DNA of 64,000 bases from Ashinkailepas kermadecensis (taxonomy: Eukaryota > Arthropoda > Thecostraca > Neolepadidae). The stretch is taken from contig JAOTOM010004626.1 in the NCBI GenBank assembly GCA_034440615.1, forward strand, positions 297,501 through 361,500, written 5' to 3'. Every line of letters starts with the position of its first letter. Within the stretch, counting starts at the first letter, position 1. Shown here one piece after another: positions 1 to 10,560 of the stretch. The notes under the pieces were generated by a model. The model did not search any database. It was not told the DNA's origin and saw only the letters and a list, made by a program, of their open reading frames with translations. The position numbers were made by a program, and so were the translations under genes.

Positions 1-681
1 GTAATTACCTCCAGATGGGGTAATTTGGCATGTGTAGGATGACGGCTCGGGGAGACGCTCGCCGCGTCGCCGGCCGCGACGGCGACTCTGTTGCACATCT
101 ATGTTGAATCTCCGGCAACGTCAAAGGTTAAAAATGCCACATTTATGAGCGTAATTTGCCATGCAGTTACGAGTCGCTTAACGACCACGACTTTGCAATG
201 ATCATCCACAGCTTAATAATCAAGCCGGCGGCGGGTCCTGCTAGTCCAGTGGTGAATATTCGGCGATGCTTGTGAGCAAAGTAATAGAAAATAAGTATTA
301 AAGTAAAAATAAGTAATAATAGAAAATATATTTACATGTAATGTAAATAATTATGTAACTCAAGATATTAATAAATCATAGAAGTATAAATATAATTGTG
401 TTTGTGAGGAAAGTAACAAAGATAATGTAATGCAAATGTCTATGCAAATAAATAAATAAAGCTGAATGATATAAATATGAATATAATTAATATAAACATC
501 AATGATATAGATATAAATCATGAATATAAATAATTATCAATCTAAATAATAGTTGTCGCATTGCTTCATGTACGTGCTTTGCTGGATTTGTTCTTTAGTT
601 TCTGCCCGTATGTGAGGCATGCTGACTGCCAAATGTATTTCGGAAGGTATTTCATGTGCTTGGTTGTAGTACACGGGCGGC
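1..681. other. AT-rich non-coding stretch
   Basis: No convincing gene is seen. Bases 240-560 are very AT-rich with many TAAATA and ATATAAAT words. If the TOX gene extends upstream of the window, as expected, this is intronic or 5' flanking sequence of that gene. Confidence 0.5.
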
Positions 682-1514
682 GCAACTGATCAGGCTCAGG
701 GGCGATGTTCTCTATCCCCAGTAACCACTGCAACTGATCAGACTCAGGGGCGATGTTCTCTATCCCCAGTAACCACTGCAACTGATCAGGCTCAGGGGCG
801 ATGTTCTCTATCCCCAGTAACCACTGCAACTGATCAGGCTCAGGGGCGATGTTCTCTATCCCCAGTAACCACTGCAACTGATCAGGCTCAGGGGCGATGT
901 TCTACCCCAGTAACCACTGCAACGATCCTCAGGGGCGATGTTCTCTATCCCCAGTAACCACTGCAACTGATCAGGCTCAGGGGCGATGTTCTCTATCCCC
1001 AGTAACCACTGCAACTGATCAGGCTCAGTGGCGATGTTCTCTATCCCCAGTAACCACTGCAACTGATCAGGCTCAGGGGCGATGTTCTCTATCCCCAGGG
1101 GCGATGTTCTCTATCCCCAGTAACCACTGCAACTGATCAGGCTCAGTGGCGATGTTCTCTATCCCCAGTAACCACTGCAACTGATCAGGCTCAGGGGCGA
1201 TGTTCTCTATCCCCAGTAACCACTGCAACTGATCAGGCTCAGGGGCGATGTTCTCTATCCCCAGTAACCACTGCAACTGATCAGGCTCAGGGGCGATGTT
1301 CTCTATCCCCAGTAACCACTGCAACTGATCAGGCTCAGGGGCGATGTTCTCTATCCCCAGTAACCACTGCAACTGATCAGGCTCAGTGGCGATGTTCTCT
1401 ATCCCCAGTAACCACTGCAACTGATCAGGCTCAGGGGCGATGTTCTCTATCCCCAGTAACCACTGCAACTGATCAGGCTCAGGGGCGATGTTCTCTATCC
1501 CCAGTAACCACTGC
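682..1514. repeat. 48-bp minisatellite, about 18 copies
   Basis: Tandem copies of a 48-bp unit that contains CAACTGATCAGGCTCAGG and GATGTTCTCTATCCCCAG. Partial units near 900-930 and 1096-1108 show slippage or unequal exchange. Because 48 is a multiple of three and the unit lacks stops on the minus strand, a repeating 16-residue peptide (QWLLGIENIAPEPDQL) can be read there. I see no start context or splice sites that would make it a gene. Confidence 0.95.
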
Positions 1515-2588
1515 AATTCAGCATTAACCCCGTGCTGCTCACTGTAAATGGCCTAGTATGTGGCTAAAGCCGCTCCCCTTCCTCTTTCAATGGGGTGTCG
1601 CCGTTGGTCGTTTGTATATGTCCGCATGGAGTCTATGGGACCCAAGTCCCCGAAAACAGGGTGAAAGCGTGTCCTCGTATACCTTTGCCCCATCCTGATT
1701 CTGTCCGGTTTATCCTGATTCCGCCTGGTCAGTCCTGACTTTCTCCCCTGCCGTCGTTCGCACAGGTACCTGGCAACGGCAAATGGCCGCCCTCTGTGTC
1801 CACGCTGTGTCCACCCCACTCGGCGTACCACGTGCTCGTTGGCTGCCCGGTACTGGAACCAGCACGCCGCAGATACCTTGGGGCCCGAGGTGTTGATTCG
1901 TCGCTGCGACAAATGCTGGCAGATGACTCAGATCGTTGCACCTGGAGACATATTTACATGCTGTAATAAGTAAATGTTGACCTTTTCTATTGTCCCGTCG
2001 TAAGCACTCGGGTATGAGCAACGACTCCTCACCCAACCATAATATGATGACAGGTTGCGTTTTGGTCGCAAAATGACCAACATAGTCGACGCGCCCTAAA
2101 ACACGAATCCACTACCACAGGCACCCTGTGGTGGCTGCCTCAGCAGCGCCTCTGCGTCTGCCCGTCTGTGGTTCTCGTCAGCGGCATGTACAACGAATGC
2201 GGGCCACGGAAGTTATTGTGTTGTCTTTATGCCTCGCCCCACCTGTCGTACAAACACGATCGGCGTGGAGGCCTATTGTTGCATCCCGCCTGTGGCGTGC
2301 TCGCCGTTCAGCTCGGTAGTATCGATTAATTTCGTCACATCGCATCCACACACTCCACTTCACAATCCACTCCATGCACACTCAGTCGCCGAACACCATC
2401 CACACTCAGTCGTCGACACTTAATCGAAAGAACAATGTGTGTTTCATTAAATGCACTTTTCAGGTTCTATTTGGACGTGGATTTGTTTTTGGATGGAAAA
2501 TGACCTAGACGTGGCTATAAAGCAGCCTTTCCAGGAAAATGCTGATGGATGTTGGCAAGTATATTGATTTGTACCACATTCTTTCAGC
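1515..2588. other. No gene recognised
   Basis: Overlapping minus-strand open frames (up to about 119 codons, 1553-2036) exist but have no recognisable domain, and several frames are open at once, as expected by chance in mixed-composition DNA. Nothing further is supported. Confidence 0.4.
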
Positions 2589-2771
2589 TTGCAGGCCATT
2601 GTCGCGATGTCCTACCTTTTTGGACCAATTGTTGCAATGCCCTCCCCTTTCGGGGCCATTGTCGCAATGCCTTTCCCTTTTGGAGCCGCTGTCGCAATGT
2701 CCTTCCCTTTGGGAGCCATTGTCGCAATACCCTTCCCTTTAGGGGCCATTGTCGCAATGCCCTCCCATTGA
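2589..2771. repeat. 30-bp minisatellite, about 6 copies
   Basis: Six diverged copies of a 30-bp unit built around GCCATTGTCGCAATG followed by CCCTTCCCTTT. The unit is a multiple of three and is open on both strands. Confidence 0.9.
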
Positions 2772-2837
2772 TCCGCCAATGCACTCGTCAAGTACTCACA
2801 GGAAGTAGGGATGCACACGGCTTGTCGCCAGAATCGG

Positions 2838-2985
2838 ATCCTCTGACGTATTGGTTGCTGTGATGGTCCTCTGTTGGCAGAAGTATTGGTGTATCCTCTG
2901 ACGTATATGTTGCTGTGATGGTCATATGTTGGTGGATGTATTGATGTATGCTCTGACGCATTAGTCGCTGTGATGGTTCTCAAAG
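2838..2985. repeat. Three copies of a unit of about 55 bp
   Basis: The motif CTCTGACGTAT followed by GTTGCTGTGATGGT recurs at about 2839, 2893 and 2950, giving a period near 55 bp. Confidence 0.8.
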
Positions 2986-3159
2986 TGTTTTAAAGGGTAT
3001 GTTGAAACCAATCCAGTGCGGTTTTGGACTGTGACGCTGGACCGTGACGCTGATCGCCGGGTGTGATTATGTGATTTGGTGAGCTGTCTCCGATCTCTCG
3101 TCCGATCTGGCGACGCGCCAATTCGTCTGACCTCTGGTCTGACCTGGTCTGGTCTGATC

Positions 3160-3446
3160 TGATCACGTAGCACCTTGTGTTGACTGACGATGTGATCTCT
3201 GGTCTGTTCTGGCAATTCTTCGGGCTGTTTGGCCGATGTGAGTTCTGGTCTGTTCCTACGGTGTGATTTCTGGTGTGTGCTGGCAGTGTAATCCCGGTAT
3301 GTTCCGACGATGTGTCGTTCGTTCCATTTGCCGATATGATTTGTGACGATATGATCTATGCTCCGACTTGCCAATGTAACGTGTTCCCACGGAACGATGT
3401 GCTCTGTGTTCTGACCTGACCGCGTGTTCCGCTTGGTGTTCGGCAG
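3160..3446. repeat. Degenerate repeat of about 25 bp leading into a splice acceptor
   Basis: Loosely repeated words such as GATGTGA..TCTGGTCTGTTC run up to the 3' splice site of the first visible TOX exon. The last degenerate unit ends in TTCGGCAG, which serves as the acceptor. A 226-codon open frame on the minus strand (2961-3641) crosses this and the TOX exon and is judged a shadow. Confidence 0.55.
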
Positions 3447-3568
3447 TGGATGAGTGGTAAGCGGCCATCCCCGGAGCCGGCACAAATCGATTTGGCCAGC
3501 ATGAAGCCGGTCAAGAAGCCCAGAGTGACTAGAAAGAGGAAGAAGCGCGACCCGAACGAACCGGAAAA
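3447..3568 (+). CDS. TOX: TOX exon: basic NLS and start of HMG box
   Basis: The acceptor is TTCGGCAG and the donor GTAAGC starts at 3569. The frame begins with TGG ATG AGT and encodes GKRPSPEP, then VKKPRVTRKRKKRDPNEPE. The Lys/Arg run before DPNEP is the hallmark entry into TOX HMG boxes (KKKKKKDPNEPQK in vertebrates). The exon ends in phase 2 (AA), and the next exon starts with G to complete the lysine of PEKPVSAY. The polypyrimidine tract is weak, so the 5' edge is less certain; the frame is closed by a TGA at 3417-3419. Confidence 0.88.
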
Positions 3569-4556
3569 GTAAGCAGCACCGACCGATCACACTCTGCCCC
3601 AGTGTTGACGTGTGGAAACCCTGACGAAGCCAACATGGCACCGAGCGATGCGGGTTACGTGATCAGATATATATGACAGTATCACAGATATATTACTGAA
3701 TGATGCAGGTTACGTGACATTTTATCATATATATTGCTGAGTGATGAAACATATTTCAAAGCGTATTTCGAGTATACGGCGGCAAGGCAATGTTCACATT
3801 GGCTGTTGCTGCAACTTTTTTGTGGTTTTCGGGTGATCTGTGACTTCGAATTTGTTCAGACCTTGCATATCTAATGTTTTGTTATTACTTAAAGGAATGC
3901 AAAAAATTATACTTTGGAGTTTCTATTGGATAACGTCTTGCATTGCTTTCACCGCAGTGATCCTGTTGCCCACATCCCACCCGCCCCCGGTGCCCCCCAG
4001 TGCCCCCTCTTGTATCCACCCCTGCCTTGTGATAGTAGTCATATTTTCCATTATAGTAATATTATTATTTTCTTCTTTTGTTCAACTTCTCTGAATTTAA
4101 GGTTCAATCTATAGTTAAGGGTGGGTGACTTATATATGTAAGTTCAATTGAAGGGGTGACTTATAGTTAATATTCATGAACTTATATTTAACAATTCATG
4201 AATTTAAAGTGATACATAGGTGTTCTGTCTTAAAATGTGTAATAGGTATCCACAAACCATATCTTAGGCATCATTGCTTATGTTATATTCTTGTAACTGA
4301 TTACCCCAGGTAAATTCCTGGTCTAGACATATAATTTGAGGATGCTAAATGGTCCAAGATGACATTCCCTAATAAAACATACATATAGCTTTTGTTTAAA
4401 GAAAAAATACTACGAACATAATGATTTGGAATGGTTGAAAAGCTGTGGATTTCCTTGCCATGATCACATATAGAAATTGCAATCAGAATCTGGTCACTCC
4501 GTGCGTGCCCAAACTGTTCCAAATTCAAGCAAGCAGTTCAGCGTAGGCATGTTTAT
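3569..4556. other. TOX intron 1, 5' part; nothing recognised
   Basis: AT-rich. Small local duplications are visible: GATGCRGGTTACGTGA at about 3649 and 3700, and TCATGAA words at 4170-4205. No gene is supported. Confidence 0.5.
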
Positions 4557-4633
4557 GCTAGTGGTATGTTAGTTAGTTAGTTATTAGGGCTTTAGGGCGC
4601 ATCGACTACATCGGTCATGTAGCTAGTGGTATG
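4557..4633 (-). mobile_element. 53-bp retro-insertion with 12-bp target-site duplication
   Basis: GCTAGTGGTATG occurs at 4557-4568 and again at 4622-4633, flanking a 53-bp insert. The insert begins TTAGTTAGTTAGTTATTAGG and contains GGTCATGTAGC. Its layout resembles the minus-strand 3' tail of the SINEs elsewhere in the window (TTGGTTGGTTATTGG...GAGTCATGTAGC). I read it as a strongly 5'-truncated member of a related SINE family. Confidence 0.7.
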
Positions 4634-5189
4634 GATAAGCCTTGGTATCTAACGCGGCTACGTCATTGCTGATGAAAACCGGCACATTGGTCTGGTAGCG
4701 GACGAATACTTGCCCTGGCTAATGTAGGCTTAAACAGCATAAGGAATACCCACAGTCGATCAACGTCAGCGTCACATTACTAGAATAACTACACACTGCA
4801 ATCCTCGAAGCCTCAAAATCCATAGTAATTTTATCAGGCACCCTGAAAATGGCTGAGAAGGTAGGTTTGCCCACTGCTACCCCCACAAGCATTCTTTTCA
4901 TTGCAAACCTTTGAGACGAATATTTTTATTTGGGCGAACTTCACATGCGCAATTTGCATGGAAAAACAGCAGATAATCCAAGCTAGGTAATCAGTGAAAT
5001 TTGTCATGTGGTTCAAAATCGGCTTCGAATGTCCCACAAAATATTTAATATTGGTAGACACCGGGGCGTTGCCACCGGGGGGGGGGGGGGGCAGTCGCCC
5101 CTCCTGCCGTGAGACTTGGGAATGGGGGGGGGGACGGCGCCCCCTGAAATTTGAGGAGGCCCCTATCCGGAAATGAGCAGGAAAAAGGG
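4634..5189. other. Intronic stretch with long G homopolymers
   Basis: No gene is supported. G runs at about 5078-5092 and 5125-5134 follow the motif GGGGCGTTGCCACCGGG, which is also seen near 38370. Confidence 0.45.
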
Positions 5190-7230
5190 TGAGCAAGGAG
5201 GCCGACGAGACCTAAGATCATGCTGTCAAGGAGGCCCCAAGACTGGCAACGAGGCTACCGCGAAATTTAATCAGGTCCTAATAAGAGACGTAGGACAGAG
5301 ATTGGGAGGAGGCCCCAGGACGAAAAGGATGCTACCGAGACGGGCTGGAAGCCACCCAGGTTAGACAAGAAGGCTTCCGATGGGTGGCAGGATATTCTTA
5401 ATTTGAAAACTAGGCCCCCAAGATGGAAGAGGAGGCCCTACAATAGAAAATAAGGAATTATGGGAGATATTTCTCCGGACGCAAGAGGGAGCCCCAATAT
5501 GGGTAAGAAGGTCTCCGCAGGAATGTGAGAAGGCCACTGAGACCAGCCAGATGAGGCCCATATTTTGGAAGATGAGGACCCTAGAAGAGAAGATTTGGGA
5601 CTATGACACAAAAGCACAGTGCTAAGAGGATAATGAGGCTCCAAACACAGGTGAGGAGGCCTCCAAGACGTGAGAGGAGGCCCCTAATTTGAAAAAGGAG
5701 TCACCTAGGAGAGGATAGGAGGCCCCACAAGTCGAGAGAGTGCTGACATTTGGCACGGAGACCCCCAAGATTGCAAAGGAGGCCCCAGGATTGCAAAGGA
5801 GGCCCCCAGGATTGCAAAGGACGCCCCCAGGATTGCAAAGGAGGTCCCCCGGGATTGCAAAGGAGGCCCCCAGGATTGTAAAGGAGGCCCCCAGGATTGC
5901 AAAGGAGGCCCCCAGGATTGCAAAGGAGGCCTCCAGGATTACAAAGAAGGCCCCAGGATTGCAAAGGAGTCCCCCAGGATTGCAAAGGAGGCCCCCCGGA
6001 TTGCAAAGGAGGCCCCAGGATTAGGAAGGAGGCCCCCAGGATTGGAAAGGAGGCCCCAATACGGGAAAGGAGGCCCCCAGGATTGGAAAGGAGGCCCCAA
6101 TGCGGGAAAGGGGCCCCCAGGATTGGAAAGGAGGCCCCAATACGGGAAAGGAGGTCCCAGAAAATGAGAGGAGGCCCTAAGACGGAAGAGAAAGCCAGTG
6201 GATATGAAATAAGGTTTCGGAGACGCAAAACAGGCCCCAACACGGGTAAGGTTCCACCAAGATAGAAAAGGATGATCCAGAAACGTGGCAGGATACACCT
6301 AATTCGGAAGAGGTTGGTTGGTTATTGGTTTTTACGACACGTCGACCGTTGAGTCATATAGCGTCGCCAATCTCTCACGCCGATTGGTCGCGGGCGAAGA
6401 GTAGCGACAGGTGAGACTCGAACCCACACTCTTTCGATTGTGAGACGGGCATCTTACCCCTAGACCACTCGTCCCCAATTCGGAAGAGGACGACACAAAT
6501 TGGAAATGAGACCCCATGATGAACGAGGAGGCCCCTAAAATAGGAGAGAAAGGCCATTAGATAAGAGGGATGGCTCCCAGGCGAGAAAGAAGGCTCCAAG
6601 ACGAGTAAGAAGGTCCCCGCAAAATGACACTGAGATAGGAAAGGTTCCTTGTAATTTGGAAGAGGAGGCACCTGGGACAGAAGAGGAGTCCACCAGGAGA
6701 TAAGAGACCACCCTTAAAATTAGCAAAGTTCGAATCAAAACGCAGAGCAGGAGGCCCCCAAGACGTGAGAGGAGGCCCCTAATTTGAAGAAAAAAAGGTA
6801 TCTAGAAGAGAAAGGGAGGCCCCTGCCGGACTCGAGAGGAGTCCCTCAAGACTGAACAGGTCTCCAGGGTCGAATGAGGCCCCGAAGACCGGAAGAAGTT
6901 CCCAGGAAATGAGAGGAGGCCCTTAAGATGGGAGTGGTAGCAGGTATGGAAGGAGGTGAGGTTTCCAAAATTGAAGATGCCCTCAAGACGGGTAGGCTTT
7001 GCCAGGACAAAGGAGGAGGCCCACGAGGCGTGGAAGGAGGCCCCTAATTTGGCAGATAATGCCCCTGGAACATGAGAGGAAGCCCATGCGATGTTAAAGG
7101 GGCCCCAAGATGTAGGAGGGTAGGACACGAGAAGACATCCAAACCCGGTAAAGAGGCTCCAGGAAATGGGACGAGACCCGTAAGACGCGAGAGGAGGCCT
7201 ATAATTTGCAAGAAGCCCCTAAGAAATTGT
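5190..7230. repeat. Degenerate GA-rich tandem repeat field, copy A
   Basis: A purine-rich field built on GAGGCCCCCAGGATTGCAAAG-like words of about 21-24 bp. The most regular part (about 5765-6150) has some 15 near-identical units and the rest is diverged. The first 200 bases and most landmarks recur in the same order at 24170-25647, so this is a dispersed repeat of which two copies are in the window. Open frames on both strands here are repeat artefacts. A SINE interrupts it at 6314-6476. Confidence 0.85.
6314..6476 (-). mobile_element. tRNA-derived SINE, copy 1
   Basis: Flanked by the 13-bp duplication AATTCGGAAGAGG (6301-6313 and 6477-6489). Read on the minus strand it starts GGGGACGAGTGGTCTAGGGG, carries a pol III A box (TGGTCTAGGGG) and B box (GTTCGAGTC), and ends in a CCAATAACCAA-type tail. 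The paralogous repeat at about 24885 has the empty site. Confidence 0.95.
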
Positions 7231-9250
7231 AGGAATCGTGCCGGGTTACTTGAAAATCACGACATGGTCCCAAAAAAGCCGGCCGGGGCCCGTGAAAATC
7301 ACGCTGAGCCTGGGAGTCCAAAAAGTCACGCCCGGACCATGAAAGTCACGCTAGGGGCACGACAGGTTGTACCGTTCCCTAACAGTCTCATTGGGACACA
7401 AATGAAGCCGGGTGACGAAAAACAATCCGGACATGGATAATCACTCTGGGGCCCCAACAATGACGCCAAAAGCCTCCAAAACGTGTTGGACGCCCAAAAA
7501 ATGTCGAGGTCGCTAAAACTGGCGCTAGGGATCCAAGCAAATGACGTCGGGACACAAAAGATGACATTGGACTAAAAAAAGTCGCGTCGCGGCCCTTGAA
7601 AATGACACTGGGAGCCCGAATGGTCGCGCCAGGCCCCAAAAGTTGCAGCTGCCCTAACAAATCAATTTTCAACTGGAATATCACTCTACGGCCTCAAAAA
7701 TCGGGTCAGTCCCCCAAAAACCCGTTGGGCACAGGAAAAAAACGTGTCAGGGCATCGATAAAAAAATCGCACCCGGAGACCGAAGAATCGTACCGGGACC
7801 CAAACATATCGCATAAGAACCTTTAAAAAGATAGAACTCGATGTCCAAAAAGTTCACACCGAGCCTCGATCGAATCGACCCCAGCACCGGGAAATTAAGA
7901 ACAGGTCCGGAAAAAATTACCCGGAGGGCTTTTGTACTCAGAAAGGTGCCATCGGCTGAAAAAAAAAACTCCTTGGGTGGCCACAGTGGCATGTCAAAGG
8001 GGAAAATGTCTCCTCCCTCCTAAGAGGGATGAGCTCCCAAGAATCGTGCCGGGGCTCCAAAAAGTCGCGCTGGGGCCACAAAAATTCCCGTCGGGCCACC
8101 AGAATCCGCGCAGGGGCTGACCCGATACATACGGTGGGCCCAGAAAACTCGCTCCGAGGCCCAAAAATCTGCAACAGGAACCGCCAAGATCGCGTTGGGG
8201 TCACAGCTAAGTACAACGCGCCCCGCAAACTCGAACCGGTTCCCCAAATATCGCGTTCGGGACCCACAATTCCCATCGGTAGTCCCAAAAATTTGGTCTG
8301 GGCATCAAAGATTCACGTTGGGCTCCTCAAAATTGGCCTCTAGGGCCCCACATAAGCACAGTATGACCCCAAAAATCGCTTCGGTATCCCCAAAGAATCA
8401 AGCCGGAGCCTTCCAAAATAAGGAGGGATTAAAAAAAATAACTGTCCGGGTCAGGAAAATGGCTCTGGAGTACCGAACATATCATCAGATGCCTTCACAA
8501 ATCGCGTACGGTCCAGAAAAACATACCGGAGCTCGAAAAAAAAGTCGAGGTGAGATACAAAAACATGGCGCCAGGGCTCGAAAAGTCAGTCTGGGATTCG
8601 GACTTTAAAGAAAATTCAGAAGAGATCCACAAAAATCGCGTTGAGCCCAGGAAACTGGCGTTGGGTCCCCGGAACCACGCGCCTGGGCGCGATAAGTCGT
8701 ACTGGGACCCAGACAAACGCACCGAAGCCCCAAAATTGTACTGGGGCCCCAGAAATGTGCGTCAGAAGCCCCAAATAAACACAACGAGACCCTGTTGTGT
8801 TTATTATAATAACCCACAACGAGAGCACAACGGGGGCCGAAAGTGCAACTGGCCCTCCAAAGCGCACAGTCTCGCAAAAAGCGGCATGGCCTTAAAACAT
8901 GCGTTGCAGCCTTAAATACACATACCGGGAGCTCTAAGAAAATACACCAGAAGCTCTCAAGGCACACAGGGGCCATGCGACCGCACATGGGCCTGAAAAA
9001 GAGGCTGGGGCCGCAAAAAGCAGCATGGTCCCAAGACGAACAAAAATAACGAGCATTAAGTAAACACATCGGGATCTTTGAAAGTGCCCCGACACCTAAA
9101 AAAAATCCTTGGTGCACAAAAAAAACAACAAAACCCTAAAACGAGCAGGTGTTTCGAAAATGTGTTGGGATCCTAACAAAAATGGATTGAAGCCCTAAGA
9201 CACATCCGTAGACGAAGAAAGACGAAACGGGTCCAAAAAAGAACACTGAG
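7231..9250. repeat. Diverged tandem array of about 27 bp
   Basis: About 2 kb with a recurring pattern of GGGGCCC, an A-run and TCGCG (for example CCAAAAAGTCGCGCTGGGGCC near 8056), spaced about 25-30 bp. It directly continues the copy A field but has a different unit. Open frames on both strands are not protein-like. Confidence 0.65.
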
Positions 9251-10560
9251 GCAGGGCCTCGGTTGGGTAGCCAATCTGGGAGTATATTTAATCAAAAATA
9301 TGAGGTGCATCAAAGCTCATCGGGGATCCGCATTTCTTAACCACCATAAAATGTTGGAAGTAGGGAACTAATGATCGAATTTAATTCATCGAATTTTCGC
9401 AGCGAACGTCCATACGAATAATTCCATCACGTCAAATATGGCGCAAGTCTATCATGTGGCAGTAATTAGCAAAACGTAGGAGGCCTAGCAGAAACCGTAT
9501 CATCGCACGAAGTGTGGTGAATGCGCCGAATGCGCAAGGTGGGTGTGCATGTGCACGAACGTTGGCGTCGTGGCGACCGGGCGCTATAAACTGGAATGTC
9601 TGAAATTGGGAAATTGTACATTTTAAAGTGATTTGTATAGTTGTAATTTCAGCAGTGTGAGGTGACTTATCAAGGCATACCAAAATAAAACATTCTAACA
9701 GTGTGGGGGAGTTAGGATTGAAATCCGACGAATCAGAAACGATAGTGGTTGGTTATTGGTTTTACGACACGTCGACCGTTGAGTCATGTAGCGTCGCCAA
9801 TTTCTCACGCCGATTGGTCGCGGGCGAAGAGTAGCGACAGGTGAGACTCGAACCCACAACCTTTCGATCGTGAGACGAGCATCTTACCCCTAGACCACTC
9901 GTCCCCAGAAACGATAGTGGTAGATTAGGCCCCTCCATAGGGCAATTCAGTTGATCACTAATTATTTTATTTAAAAGGGTCCCCTTTGACAAAATAGTGG
10001 TCGAAATCCGAGGACATTCTTAATGGGCTAGGTGGACCCCCTCCAAATACGTTTCCCACCCTCCCCCTTGACGCAAATATAGGTACGCCACTGGTCTCCC
10101 AATAATTTTCAGAAACATGGGGCAAAGCCAACATTGAGGAGGAAAATTCCCCCTCACAAGCATACAAAACAACACCGATGCCCCGTACAAATTGGGAGGG
10201 ATGATGTTTTTAAATACATTTTCCTCCTACAAACTTGTCTTCTGTGATAAGAGCCTGCATGATTAGAGCTTCCCAGCTTCAATACCTTCTCAACGACGTC
10301 ATTTACAAAACGGTGCAGCACAGCGAAAACCATGGGCGTGAGGGCGTGGAATTTGAAGGTTTTGCATTATTTATGCATGGCCATTGTTGCATTGTTGCAT
10401 TGACGCCACGACATGAAAGACATGAAAGTGCGTTTCGATTTCAATGAAGCCGACACCCTTTATTACATGGAGAATGTAGTGAAAATACCTCCCCTAACCC
10501 AATTTTTATTCATAGTGGAAAAGGTCGAACGTTCCCTTCAACAATAGCATGCTCATAGCG
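9251..10560. other. TOX intron 1, no gene recognised
   Basis: Contains SINE copy 2 (9749-9906). Otherwise there are only short frames. Confidence 0.5.
9749..9906 (-). mobile_element. tRNA-derived SINE, copy 2
   Basis: Flanked by the 14-bp duplication AGAAACGATAGTGG (9735-9748 and 9907-9920). Same family and orientation as copy 1, with intact A-box and B-box words on the minus strand. Confidence 0.95.

Noticed and set aside
1553..2036. Minus-strand frames next to the 48-bp minisatellite
   Set aside because: Three overlapping frames with no homology signal.
2961..3641. 226-codon open frame on the minus strand
   Set aside because: Antisense to the TOX exon and to a degenerate repeat; no domain; explained by repeat composition.
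5701..6298. Open frames of 119-180 codons in the GA-rich field
   Set aside because: They follow the repeat unit on both strands.
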